Source: Fomes fomentarius
Taxonomy: Eukaryota; Basidiomycota; Agaricomycetes; Polyporales; Polyporaceae
DNA length: 64,000 nt
Direction of reading: 5' to 3'
Assembly (NCBI GenBank): GCA_022606135.1
Contig: JABYQN010000002.1
Span: 2,542,001-2,606,000, forward strand
In this document: positions 33,413-45,373 of the stretch, piece after piece
Layout: every line of letters starts with the position of its first letter
Numbering within the stretch: the stretch's first letter is position 1
Translations under genes and position numbers: made by a program
Notes under the pieces: model-generated
The model's input: the letters and a program-made list of their open reading frames with translations, nothing else
Databases searched by the model: none
What the model was told of the DNA's origin: nothing

Positions 33413-35695
33413 TTACGTGAACACGTTCCAAACACTGGTCTGATTTGGATAGAAAGTATTGCCTGATAAAAAGAGCGAGACAATGAGCTGATCTGCGATA
33501 TGGTGAGACCGCGATGCGGATCGAGATGCAATCGTACCGTCGTTGGGGGAAGCCTGCAACAAGGGGCAAAAGGCTCCGTGAAATGGGTCAAACAAGGTAA
33601 GGCTGAGGAATCACGTACACCATCTATGATTGCGTCAGCATACTTGATGAGGCGGTTACCGTTGTTCTCGGTGAGTCCCAGTTGACCCCATTGCCAGGGC
33701 ATGATGCTGTGGCGAAGAAAATCAATGTTCACTTTCGTAAATTTCTCGTGCAATGATCGTGTTGGATTTACCCGCTGGATGAGTATATGAGTTATGAATG
33801 GCTGAGCTAGTATCCGGGGCACCCGCTCACCCGTGCCTAGTGTCCAATGCATGTTGTACCCAGTTCGGGTAGAAATCCGTCTTGTTCTCTGTGAGCGGGT
33901 AAGCAGGGCGCATCGACGCAAACGATATGTGACATACGGATACCGCTGACTCCAAACTCCTCCAGAATCACTGGCTTACCCGCCTTTTTCGCGGCTAGGA
34001 TCAAGTCAGTGTCATCGAGTTGCGTGGTTCGCTATGAGACCCACCGTTGGCATGCTGGCTGATCCATTCTAGTCCCCAGCTCTCGACGGTCCAATTAGAC
34101 CCAGGGAAATCCTGATTCATCAGGATTATCGGCATGCACCGCAATCACAAGTGTGACAAAACCTCACGAGTTGGCTATACCTATGGCACCAAACTGTCAG
34201 TATAGACCAGAATGGATTACGGGATCTGGCACGAACCAAGACTGAGGATAGATGTGCTATGTAACGGACATCAGCAGATGCTACTACATGATATGAGCGG
34301 GAAACCCACATATGTTCCGAAGTCTATGTTCGGGAGTGTCATATCATGATCGAAGTCCTCGCCAGCTTTAGAAGTGTTCATGAGTATATCGGTATTCTGA
34401 CCTATGAGTTCCTGTATGTACCTTGGCCGTTGTAGTTGTAGTCATTGCTGAACTCAGACCCCGCATTCTTCCAATAGAAGTGTCCCTCACCGCCAGTGGT
34501 GATCAAGTGGTTGGGATCCCTATCGTGCGTAGGTTATACCAAGAGGTTATGCATGATCCTCAGCAACTTACAAGTCACGGACGAAGTTTGACTGTTCTTT
34601 GTACCAGGTGCTGAGGGTGTTCGATCCTGGGATACATGAAGGACCAGCAGCAAGAGTATCACTCAAGCAACGCGCTTCGTTCATGAGTTCCCATGCGAAG
34701 ATTGTAGGAGAGTTCTTGTATCGCTCGACGACAGTTTTGACATAGGACTCTGGGAGGCCTAGTGAGCAAGCGTAGGTGAACAATAGCTTCGATCCTCACG
34801 ATAAGAAGCGATAATCCTCTTGTCCGTGAAAAAAACGTCATGAGGCTGGTCAGCTCCCGCGATCCATTGGACATACAGGTCGGACCCCTAGATGAGGTTT
34901 TTAACGGAGCCGTCAAGTGGATGTTGGATGGACTTACGCCGTATCCAACCCTGATCAGATGAACAATAAGTGATACGCCTTATATGTTTCCCATGAACGA
35001 GTGTACGAACCAGTTATTGGTGAACGCAAGAATCACTTTGATGCCATACTTGCCGGCAGCAGAGATGACACGATCAAGGCGTCGCAAGCCTTGCGGGCCG
35101 TCGTTCAAGACGTACTGAGTACCGTTCCATACCTGAGAGAATATTGAACACATCTACACAAAGCACGTTGACATGCGGCCGCACGCACCTGATAGTAGGT
35201 GAGATTTGTCTGGAGAGCACTAGGGAGTTCGGTCGCATTTATAGCATTCCAACCCTACCGGAGACTCACGCATGAGTCATGTCAGTGTGGTATCAAGTTT
35301 GAGCGACTTACCCAAGTACGTAGAACCTTGATACCAGCCTGCTGCATAGACTTGAACGTTTTCTCAACATCCGACTGACTAGTCAGAAGCGGCAGCCACT
35401 CCATTGCAGGGAGACATTAGCATATGACTGAAGCATGCCGTCAGGCAACGCACATAAGAATTGGCACCAACGAATGCCTGCAACAAAGTTGATAGGTGAG
35501 GATCACGGCATATGTGGAAGCTGTTTGAAGACGTAGACTTACATATGGCTTGCCATCGAGCTCAAAACTGCTGCCTCTGGTCGTCACAAAGCCACGGGGG
35601 ACCTTGCTATTCTTCTGAGGTATGTGAGTCGCCGCACCAGAAGGGAGTACGAACCCCCATAGAGTCAGGACGAGCGCGAAGAATAGTGAACGCAT
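33413..35695 (-). CDS. GH5 endo-beta-1,4-mannanase-like glycoside hydrolase
   Basis: This is a secreted plant cell wall enzyme that should cut mannan in hemicellulose. The first ATG is at 35695 and gives a signal peptide (MRSLFFALVLTLWGFVLPSGA). Then come GFVTTRGSSFELDGKPY and AFVGANSY, the usual GH5_7 opening, and TFKSMQQAGIKVLRTW. The acid/base Glu lies in TIFAWELMNEARC and the nucleophile Glu in KPVILEEFGVSG. Other motifs are LDPNHLITTGGEGHFYWKN and PNIDFGTYHLYPQSW. The C-terminus is PWQWGQLGLTENNGNR and, after a GTACGT..GCAG intron, NQTSVWNVFT. There are about ten introns, more than in most neighbours. No CBM1 cellulose-binding domain is present. GTGGGG just upstream of the ATG could be a CreA/Mig1 site, but this is weak. 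Confidence 0.88.
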
Positions 35696-36219
35696 CACTG
35701 TGGGTGGGGTCGTTGGGGGGACAGTACGCGCACGACCTCTCTAACGCATGGTCCTAAATAGGGCTGGCATCATCCAAGTCCTGATAGCTTCAGAGACGGT
35801 GCGCCTCGGTGGGCCGATCGCACAGGCGGGACGGCTCGAATATGTCTCGTACTCGGAAGAACATCGGATTTCGGTCAGGTGCGAAGGTCAGACCCGCCAA
35901 ACCCCCGTGCGCGTGATGGAGAGGCAGTCAAAGAAGAAGATTTCTTCCGCCAAGTCTGGCGAATACATCGGCACATCAGCGCGAGACGCTCCTCCAGGTA
36001 CCACGATGAAACCGTATACCCAACTGAACTGTGATGATGTGCATGGGCTGGGGAGTGCGTGGCGGTAAGTATGTAATAGAGGTTGAACTTGACTATGTTG
36101 TTGCCTTTTCCGGATTGCAAAATGGAATCGCCACAGTGTGACAGTTTTTCCCGCGAAGAGACGCCCATGTAGGTGATGGTCTTGCGTCCACGAACGCTCG
36201 AGTTCAACTAGTCTGCGCC
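35696..36219. promoter_or_regulatory. Divergent promoter, mannanase / IPI1
   Basis: About 520 bp lie between the two starts. GT-rich and G-rich hexamers (GTGGGG at 35704-35709) next to the mannanase ATG fit the SYGGRG consensus for carbon-catabolite repressor CreA, but such short sites occur by chance. Frames on the minus strand here lack motifs. Confidence 0.4.
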
Positions 36220-39146
36220 ATGCCCAAGAGCACCAAGAAAAAGAAGGACAAGGCTGCAGATTTTTCCGTGGGTACAACTGAAAACAGCCTAGCTCCTGCT
36301 CATGTTGCGTCCTAGAAAGCCAAACTCAAGCTTGGAAAGGGCAAGCAAGCCCCTAGTAACGTCGTAGACACCTCTTTCAAAGCTAGATGTAAGTGTCTTC
36401 CGTATAAATGCGAACAGCGATCTCATATGCTGCCATAGCTATCGCCCTTCCAACCCAGAGCATAGCAGTTGAAAAAGATGCAGATGCGCCCAGCACAAAG
36501 CGACGACTCACATTCGATGCTCTGATAGCCCACACCAAACATTACAACGCTAACACACGCAGAGGTAGCTCCGAGTGACGTTCGCAGACAAAGATCCAAT
36601 GTACTGACGAACTACAGATGCTATTCTTGGGCTGCGAGAACTGCTTGAGACTCATCCCGAGCTCATCACTACCCATTTGACACCGCTGGTCAACAGCTGC
36701 GTTCGCCTCATCGGTGACGAGGTAGTTCCTGTTGATCTGTTCGGAAGGCCCATAATACTGACGACGCATGTAGGACGCTAGTGTGCGGAAGGGGCTGCTG
36801 TCATTCTTCACATGGCTCTTCCACCAAGTCCCTCGTGTATGTTCATGTTCTCTCATGGAACACGGGGTCAGCTTACTCATTTATTGCTCTTCAGGACGAG
36901 CTCATCCCTCACGCACCCGTCCTACTTCTTTTCGCGACATCCGCACAAACACATATATTTCCTGAGATACGAATCGACGCAGTTCGGTTCCTCGATATCT
37001 ATCTCGAGTACATCCCTGAGGTAGTCACTGAGGGATGGATGTACACAGGAAGCAGCAGTCATGGAAGGCGCGTATTGGAGGGATATCTTGGGATCTTGAA
37101 CGCCGGGACGACGTTCGGCGAAGGTGGTGGTATGTTCGGATTTCGTTGTCGTTCCAAACTGCTCCCTCACATTGGTATCTACGCAGACACGGGCCCAATC
37201 CAAGCGACGTCAACTGCGAGCGTTGTGCTATCACCAGCAGTGAGTCGCACGTAGTTGCATGCAGACCTGCACTTACACCATCGTGCAGTCCAAGCTTGTG
37301 GTACTCAAGTCTCTGTCGACATTCCTATCCCACGCCATAGCCTCTGCGTGGCATCCAAGAGATCTGGCACAAGCCTCGGGAGCCACGCTAGCCACACCAA
37401 CATGGTATCTCTCTTCATCCTTCTCGTCAACATCGGCCTATGAAGCCTTCGATGCTCTACTTCGTCCAATGTCAGCCCGAAGGAGCTCACAGTCGGCCTG
37501 GGTATGGTCCGAGGAGACCCCCGAGAACGCTGAAGAAGACTTTGCTGGCCACTTCCCGCTTGCAATGGCTCCCTGCTCTACCGAGTGGTCGATGCACGAT
37601 CTGAGTGTTGACGCAGTCATATCGGCGGTGCAGGAGGAAGGACAGTCCATGATGGGTAGCGGTGCCGAAGTTGCCTGCGTGGCTGTATGCTTTTTTTCAT
37701 GTCTTGCAGACAAGTATGCACGCTTACATTGTCCTAGAACCTCGCACGAACCTTGCACTCCACATTAGTGTCGACCTTCCTGGACTGCGCACCTTCAGTG
37801 TTCTCTCCAAGCTTTGGTCCTCCAGAGACCGAGTCGCAGATGATGCTCGTGGTGTGCCGTATATGTCGCAGCCTATACGGCAGAATCCTACAGGACTCTG
37901 CGGAGGTGTGTTGTTTTCTTCATGTCATTGCAACAATTGTTGATGGGCCCACAGTCAGGGATCTCTCACAGCTCGGCGGAAGGAGACCTGCAGACGATCC
38001 TTTCGTATCTCTCACCGTACTTCCCTTTTACGATAAACGGACCGTCCACCATGAAACGAGACATCAAGGCCGAACAAGCCTTCCAAGACCTTAATCTCAT
38101 CTTCTGCGAACTATCTTCATCCATTGTCCTGGCCTCTCAGCGCACCGGCTCTCCCGCATCTTCTGCGAAGGGCAAGCGTAGTAGACCGGGTCGATCGAAC
38201 GGCCCCGTTGGGACCAACGCTTCTGATCCCACCATTCAGACTCGGCAGATCGAGCGCGTAAGCGCATACATTGTCCAGCTACTACAGGGACAAGTCGCGT
38301 CGTTTGGCACCCAGTCGTCCCTACCACGTCCTGTCACGCCGCAAGCTTATGTTGCTCTATTGCCTACTATCTGGTGTCTTATCAACAGCGAGGGAGACAC
38401 CCCGATGTCCATGTTTGCTGTCGTCGTTGAGCATGCTGTCAAAACTTCGTCTACCTCAGCCGTGAAGAGGCATACAGTTGACTTCATCGGTAGGCTGTTA
38501 CTTGTAAGCGATGTCGCCCTCCCCTTCCTTTTCATGTGTCTGAATGATTGCTAGCTGGACCGGGAAACTCAATATCTCGGCGCGTTCCGGGTGGGATGGA
38601 ACCGGGATGTCGATTCCAAGCTGCAGGAATGGTTATTACAACTGCCAAGGACACTCTGGGAACTGGGCGGTACTCATCTCGATACTTCTGAGGTCAGCAC
38701 AGAGAACTTCGTGACCTTGCAGCACAGCTGATTGTCAACGATATAAACCCATCTATTGGCAGACGATCGTCCGACTCCTCCTGCGCCTACGTCAGCGCGA
38801 GTCACCGCTACTACAGTCCAGTGTGAGTCTACACTATTCTATGTGTTGATGAGCCCGAACTGATACAATCCCTCTTATTATACAGACGTGCACTGCCCTG
38901 TGCTCGCGTTTGGTACCCTTCTTCTCCATATCCCATCCGACCCGGGGAAGGCGACCTGGACCATATGCCAAAATTCCCGCCAATGCGCCATTACGCCGTC
39001 TAGTCCTCGACTGCATCGCGACAATGATCCCTCAAAAACGTTATACCCCAGATGAAGACGAGAGTCTCGAAACCGTTGTATATGGTGCTGTGGAGAACAC
39101 TTCAGAGGAAGCGTACTGGGCTGGCGCCGTGAGCGGTGTACGTTAG
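36220..39146 (+). CDS. IPI1: Rix1-complex pre-rRNA processing protein IPI1 (TEX10-like)
   Basis: IPI1 works with Rix1/Ipi3 in late nucleolar 60S subunit maturation (ITS2 processing). Exon 1 at 36220 encodes MPKSTKKKKDKAADFS, then KAKLKLGKGKQAPSNVVDTS and FKAR, the typical basic start. The Ipi1 N-terminal helical-repeat domain follows: LTFDALIAHTKHYNANTR, DAILGLRELLETHPELI, LTPLVNSCVRLIGDE, DASVRKGLLSFFTWLF. Later blocks are IRIDAVRFLDIYLEYIPEVV and GWMYTGSSSHGRRVLEGYLG. The rest is a long HEAT-like helical region to DESLETVVYGAVENTSEEA near the stop at 39146. About twelve introns are needed, and some middle joints near 37.1-37.9 kb were read less surely than the ends. Confidence 0.87.
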
Positions 39147-39219
39147 GAGTAATCAATGTCTCACGGTACTGTACAGGTATGCACGACTACAGAAGGTAGC
39201 AACCAAACGTTTGGGTAGA

Positions 39220-41295
39220 TCAAGTCCGTTCATCTGCCTCCTCGACGCCATCTGAACCCTCTTCGGGATCATCCCCGTCTTGGTGGTATTCCTGGGTAGC
39301 TTGGAACATATTTAGCACCGTGTCTCGGTCGAACTGCTCTTGGAGTCGCTCTTCCATCAGCGCTTCTACATCCTGCTCCTCGTCCGGGATCTCCGTATCG
39401 ATATCGGAATCATAGTCGCTATCCGTCTCTTCTTCAGAGCTCTCCGAACTAGAGCCCTCTTTGAAGGGGTCATAGGGTGACTCATCCGACGCGGCGGACT
39501 GCTCGTCGTCCTTCTCTCCCTCTTCGTTTTCGTCATCATCTTCATCCTCTTCGTCGCTCTCGACGTAGGTGCTCGAATCGTCTTCGGGCGGTATGAGGTG
39601 TACGAACCACGGTATATCATCCTGAGTCCCGCTGTCCGGCACGACAGTCCAGGACATTTGCACGACCCAGCCCGCGGCGAAGCGGTAGAGACGGGCCTCG
39701 TCCCCTGACACAAGGGATGGGTGGCATATCAAGGGGAGGTCGGGGCGTACGATCCTGCGCAGTCGGCGGATGCGCTGGATAGCTGGTAGACGGCCCCATT
39801 TCACTGCCTCTTTGCATTCGTTCTCGACGCTCTGTCTGGTGGCGGCGCACGAGTGGCACCAGATGTCGAGGTAGCGGAGGGTCCGATGGCGCAGGAGACT
39901 GAGGATGGATGACGCAGGGCGCTCTAATCGAGTGGCGGGGAACACGAGGTGCTCGAGGGCGGGACAAGCTGCTGATAAGTCCTCGTTGAGATGGTCGATG
40001 GTGCAGGGGTCCCAACTGTAGTCATATACGCGATGGTTCTTCTTTGGACAGATGTGCAGATAGACGAGGTTACGACCGTGAGCGCGTAGGAGGTCTAAGG
40101 GCACGTCGCGGCAGTTCATAGCAGTGAGATGTGTCAGGGCAGGCATTCGCCATAGCTGACGGACGAGGTTGGTGAAGGGGTGGTTGTCGACGTATAAATG
40201 GAATTCAACTAGCGCTGGCAGCTCTAACTCGGCCAGCGTGCGCCTATTGATGTGGCCTTCCAATACACCAGGGCTGACATTGATGGGCCCTACTTTGAGC
40301 GACGTCAAAGTGTGAGCGGAAGAAAGAAGGCTATGGAGCTCCACGATGTGTTCCTCGTATAGGGTCATAGAGATATCCAACTCGCGAAGTCCTGATGATA
40401 CCCTAATCTGGAATGCTTGTCGGATATCACTGGTACTTTCCTGGAGTATCCAGCTTGGATTGAAGCCATCCCAGCTATTCCCTTCCTCAGGGGAGTCCGC
40501 AATCGGAAAGTTGGGGTGTGCATGGAAGGAGAAAGTACGCAATGCGACAGATCGCTGCAGGATGAGCAGAAGATCCTGCCTGACGACATCTGAGCACGAC
40601 GCCCATACCACGCAACTGTCCATGCGAATATGTTGGATGAGGACGCCGAAGTCACGCCCTCCACTGGAAGACAACGTACGGGCGAGCGCAGGAATCTGGC
40701 CCATGCGCCGTAGAACGATGTCCTCATACAACACCGCGGTCGCAGGCCAAGACCACGCCTTGCAGACGAGAGCGAGCCCTTTTCGAAACCGAATTTCGGC
40801 TAACCAGGGATTTCGAGGGCGCATTGCAGCTGGGTCGTACTCGTGCAGTGGCGGCATGGTTGCCTTGAATATCCGGAGCAAGACTTCTGGCGGAAAAGAA
40901 GCCAAGTGAGGCGCTGAGCGGCCCGTCATAGGCTGGAGGAACTGAGAGAACGATTAGATCGAAGCTGTGGCGTGAACTCGTGTCCAGAGAGGCTTACCCC
41001 GCCTTCCCGCATGAGAAATTTGACGGCTGCACGGAGAATTGTGTTCTCGGCCTGACTACGTAGCAGTTCCTGTATCAACACCAATGATCAGTGAGTAGAC
41101 ATCCGTCTACATGGAGGATAGCATGCTCACTGGCCGAAGAGTGTCTAACTCGGTGTTTGAGATCGCTAGGTCTCCTTTGAGGCAGGCGTTCTCCCGTCGG
41201 AGTTCCTCGACCTCGCGAGCAATGTCGGTCAAGGTGCGTTCTGATAGTTCATCGAAGACAGCTGGGCGAATTGGAATTGCACCTTCAGCACCCAT
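39220..41295 (-). CDS. F-box/LRR-like protein with N-terminal coiled coil and acidic tail (paralog 1)
   Basis: Two small exons precede the long one. The first, with ATG at 41295, encodes a coiled coil (IAREVEELRRENACLKGDLA). The second, about 41018-41089, encodes ELLRSQAENTILRAAVKFLM then REGG. A GTAAGC..CTCAG intron joins in frame to FLQPMTGRSAPHLASFPPEV and the F-box LASFPPEVLLRIFKATMPPL. The body has leucine-rich spacing (TLAELELPALVEFHLYVD, TLRYLDIWCHS). The last 130 residues are an acidic Asp/Glu/Ser tail, ending near DRDTVLNMFQATQE. It is likely an SCF substrate adaptor. The neighbour at 41560-43867 is a paralog. If the upstream exons are wrong, the ATG at 40929 would be used. Confidence 0.8.
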
Positions 41296-41559
41296 CAAGT
41301 ACGAAGACTTTGGTTTGAGTGTGCCAGTGTGGCATGGTCGAAGTTGAGTTCACCGTGCTCTTTCTCCGGCTGGAGTAGATCCCAGATCGATTTGCCGATC
41401 GAGTCCACGTGACTCTCGCCGGAATGGGAAGTTCGAACATTCCACCGCCCACCATGTTGATTGCACTACTCTCGGTCTGCGTACTACATGCAATACCATC
41501 GAGAGCGGGCGATAGTACATAATTGTAATCAGGTATCAGGTGCCAGGACCGGTACGGCG

Positions 41560-43867
41560 TCATATGTGGTATGGCTGAGGAGACCTTGGGACCTCTACAC
41601 CTTCTGCATCCTGCCCAAGTTCTGGCTCTGCGAGGATGTAATAGCATTCCTGACTCCTCCGGAACATTTCGAGAATCGTTTCCCGGTCCAACTGCTCAAC
41701 CCGCTGCTCATCACTCTCCTCTGACTCGGACGAATCACGATCTTCGTCGTCTTCTTCTCTAGCCTCGCCTTCGCCTTCTACGTCCTCGTCCTCTTCTCCG
41801 CCACTAGCGTCCTCATCTTCATCTGCAGACTGTTCATCCCCTTCGTCATTCCCCTCGTCCCCTTCTCCGCCACTAGCCTCCTCATCTTCATAATATGCAG
41901 ACTGATCTTCCTCTTCATCCCCATCGTCATCCTCCTCATGAATGCCTTCCTCCGATCCAGCATCCGAGTCCCGTCCATCTCCATTGTTAGGCCTGTCCGC
42001 AAGTTCTACTCCGCCTTCTCCGTTGTATATGGCGTAGATGTCCTCTTCCTCCAGCTCTGAATATTGGCTAGCATCATCAGAGACCCACGAAGTCCCGTCG
42101 TCGTCGTCCTCTTGAGTTCTGGGCGCCCATTCAGCATCACCAAGGCCCGAGAATCTGAGAAGACGTCCGCTCAGTACTTCCCCATCTGTGGGCAGCACAC
42201 ACTGTACAGTCTGGAAATACGCTATACCGTGCCAGTGCACGACTCGAACGCGGCCGGCGTCGACCATCATCGAGGGGTGACAGACCCAAGGAACGCGGCC
42301 GGCGTCGACCATCGATGGGTGACAGACCCAGGGAAGCTCGTGGTGGTCGTAGTGGCCGCAGTCCAAGATGCGCACCGTCTTGAGAGACTGGAAGCGGCCG
42401 TCGTCGACCTTGGGCTTGAGTTCAGCTCGCAGCCGGCCGGCCTCTTCCGAAACTTGTCTGAGAGTCCGGAAGTCCGACCTGACAAGCAAAAGCCAGACAT
42501 CAAGATGGCGGAGTGCCGGGAGGCGAAGACCTGGGTGGCTAGAGATATCGTTCGGGCTGTGGATCGGAACGGCGAGGTGCGCTAGGTTCGGGCACCATCC
42601 TGTCAACCTCTCGAGATCGTCCGAGTGGAAGTGCATTGAGCCTGGAGAGTCGTCCGTAGTGCCAGTCACAGCGGGGTGTATGTTCAGGTATGTCAGGGAC
42701 GCTCCGTGCTTCTCTAACAATCCTGCAGGAATCGCGAAGCAGTAAAGCACGCTGAGAGACTTGAGGCGCGGCATGTTCCAGAGTTCGCTGATGTACTTGA
42801 GAAAGGAGGGATGGTGGATGCATCTTTCCACCTGAAGCGATTCGAGCGCGGGAAGATGCAGCGGGCCAAGCTGGTAGAGGTCATGGTAGGATCTCCCAAA
42901 GTTGGCAGGTGCTCCGAGCGTGAGCGACACTAGGGAGGATGCATCAAGAAGCATCAAATGGAGATGCTGCAGTGCGCTCTCTGTAAGAAGCATGATTAGC
43001 TCGAGCTCGCGGAGCCCGCCTGCGATCCTCTCCCCAAGGATGATACCGGGGGCACTTGGATGGAAGAACGCCGGGCAAACGACTTCCAAGTCTCGCTCAT
43101 CGGACAGGTCTTCCGCAACGGGGAAGGCGGAGAGCCGTTGGTCATAAACGAAGCGTCGCAGCGCGGCAGAACGTTGAATAATGAACGCGAGGTCTTCTCG
43201 CACGACTTCGGTAAATCCGCGCCACACGAGAAGCGATTTCAGGTGGATCTCGCGGATGAACGTGCTCAACTCCGGCACAGAAGCCAGTGTCTGAGCAAGG
43301 GCTGGAATCTGACCCATCCGTCGGATGACTATTTGCTCGTAGAGGACGCGCGTCGCCGGGTTCGACCAGGACTTGCAAACGAGGCAATGTGCCTTTCTGG
43401 TGCGCGACTCTGCGAGCCACAGACTGCGTGGGCCTTGGCTGAGAGATATGTCCAGCTCATGTAATGGGGACATATTATGTCTGAGTATCAACAACAGGAT
43501 CTCTGTGGGGAGCTTCGTAGCAGATACCCGAGGCACATGTTGGATTTCCTGACCATGACATACTTGAGCGTTGATTGATCGGGGACAGTTGTAGAGACCT
43601 TACCGGCTCTAGCCACTGCTTTCTGTGGACAACACCCTTCGAAGCAGGGGCCTCCTCCGTAAGTGACAGGTCCTGTAGTAGCATTAAGTGGATAAGATAC
43701 GGGTGCCACTCAGACCAGAAACCTACAAGTTCCGGCGGCGACGTGGAAGGTAGCTGCGAGTGGTCATACAGGTGGGATTCCAGATCCCCAAGCTGGTACG
43801 AATCTTCAAAGCCATCTTCCATGTCGTATGATGGTTGTGGATGCAGAAGAGCTAAACCAGAGCTCAT
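41560..43867 (-). CDS. F-box/LRR-like protein with acidic tail (paralog 2)
   Basis: This is a tandem paralog of the gene at 39220-41295. Exon 1 from 43867 encodes an N-terminal region (MSSGLALLHPQPSYDMEDG and on) ending KQWLEP. A GTAAGG..GGTCAG intron leads to EIQHVPRVSATKLPTEILLL, the F-box. Shared blocks with paralog 1 are VLYE-x-IV-x-RRMGQIPALA, VVR-x-DL and LDRETILEMFRRSQE at the end, with an acidic Asp/Glu/Ser/Gly region between. Two duplications mark it: the unit PWVCHPSMVDAGRV occurs twice in a row (42246-42332), and a 69-bp unit is repeated in the acidic tail (41794 and 41863). It is probably an SCF adaptor; the substrate is unknown. Confidence 0.83.
41794..41905. repeat. In-frame repeat of about 69 bp in the acidic tail
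   Basis: The run TTCTCCGCCACTAG starts at 41794 and again at 41863, each followed by CTCATCTTCAT and GCAGACTG. Both copies encode EDE-x-ASGGE-type acidic units. Confidence 0.75.
42246..42332. repeat. Tandem in-frame duplication, 45 + 42 bp
   Basis: Adjacent copies at 42246-42290 and 42291-42332 both start GAACGCGGCCGGCGTCGACC and carry GGGTGACAGACCCA. They differ by one codon and a few bases. In the F-box protein they encode two neighbouring WVCHPSM-VDAGRV units. Confidence 0.85.
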
Positions 43868-45373
43868 ATGGCTCTACAGCAAAGCCGCCGATGGAGTTAA
43901 GGGCGCTGACAACGGTTATGCTTGAATGGCGCTACACGTGATCGCGACACGGCTACGCGTCGTGGCAAGCCCAAGTGATTGGGTTTGTAGTTGGCATTCC
44001 TGCGAAAGGAGAGCGTTTGGGACACTGCGGCTAGGACAAAGGATGGATGTACGCACCACCTACCAGGAAAATTTTCTTACATCGCATAGCTCTCCGGTAG
44101 GTGAACATCTTTGATTACGTTTCACGTTTCAACGGCCAACTCGAATGAACGGAGGGGTTTGAGTATACACAGGAATTGGGACACGATTGCTTGTGGTGCT
44201 TGTGTCTATGGCAGACTACTTCACACTCCGCTCCGAGCTGCTCTTTGTATGACACAACTCCTACTTCTGTGATTATCCCATCATCAGGCCGTTCGAGGCG
44301 CGGCGAACGAAAGTGGAGCTACACACCAGCACTGCGATGGTCTATGTTTGAGGCCTGCAAGTGTTATTGCAGCCGACTACAGGAGTCGTCGATGCATCGA
44401 ACGCAATGAAGCACACTGTCACATATTCGGAACGGGCACAGAATGGAAGTGGAGAGACCCCAAAACTGCCAGCTGTGGTGGTGATAGACTTTTGAAGTAC
44501 ATAAGCGCCCGAAACACCATTCCCCGCTTGACGCGCTGCATGTGATCGTATGGCATCTTTGAACTGACGCGTCCGATCGCGCGCCGCGCCGTCCTTCGCA
44601 TTCTTCCCTTTCTCAGCGCATCCCGCCGCGCCAAGTGGCCAAGTGCTCTTTGCCATTCTTGAGTGTGATCCAAACGGAGGTTGAGGCCGGCACAGGCCGC
44701 GTGTGAGGCCTTGAGCAAAAATACTCGCAGGCACAGGCCCGGAGGCGCTGTCCTTGCCAACGATGATTCGAGGGTTACATACCTCCGTGTCTACCCGTTA
44801 TTCATGTCCGCACCGCGTCGTGCTCAAAGCATTACATGCCATCGGGCACGAAACACCGTCATGCAACTGTCATCAACCGCCGCGCCCAGTCTCGGACGTT
44901 TGTCTGTCTGACATGCTAAGTGGCGACATCACCGATGCTGTCACAACGTACTTAGCATGTAGACCGCTTCACACATCCCTCTCGAACCTCGAACATTCTG
45001 TGACTACTTCTTCCATTTCATGTTATTGACTCCCAGTGCTAAGTATGAACATCTAGACTGATGATCTAGGCGGCAGGCGCAGCCACCGACGCTCGCCACG
45101 GTCAAAGCATACAATGCAATGTAGATCATGGTGACATGACGCGCGCCAACAGAGATATTGCAAGCAATACAACAACACGTGTGATCTCTGCCCCCACTGG
45201 CCGTCGGACCGCCCTCTGCACGCAGGGGCTGGTATACGACGGGGACGCCCCAGGCGACGGAGGGTGGCGACGGGACCAATATAAAATGCAATAAAAAGGT
45301 GGAAAGCGGGACTTGATGGTATCTTGCACACCCGTGCGGATGGTAGGGGGAGGTAGATCGGGCCAACAGTGGC
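43868..45373. other. 1.5-kb gene-free stretch
   Basis: Between paralog 2 and the expansin-like gene no gene could be supported. Overlapping frames at 44342-44760 (-) and 44681-45029 (+) lack motifs and contradict each other. The F-box promoter and the expansin-like 3' UTR should be within. Confidence 0.5.

Noticed and set aside
44342..44760. Two overlapping minus-strand frames of 113 and 130 codons
   Set aside because: They are in different frames over the same DNA, with no motifs and no exon partner.
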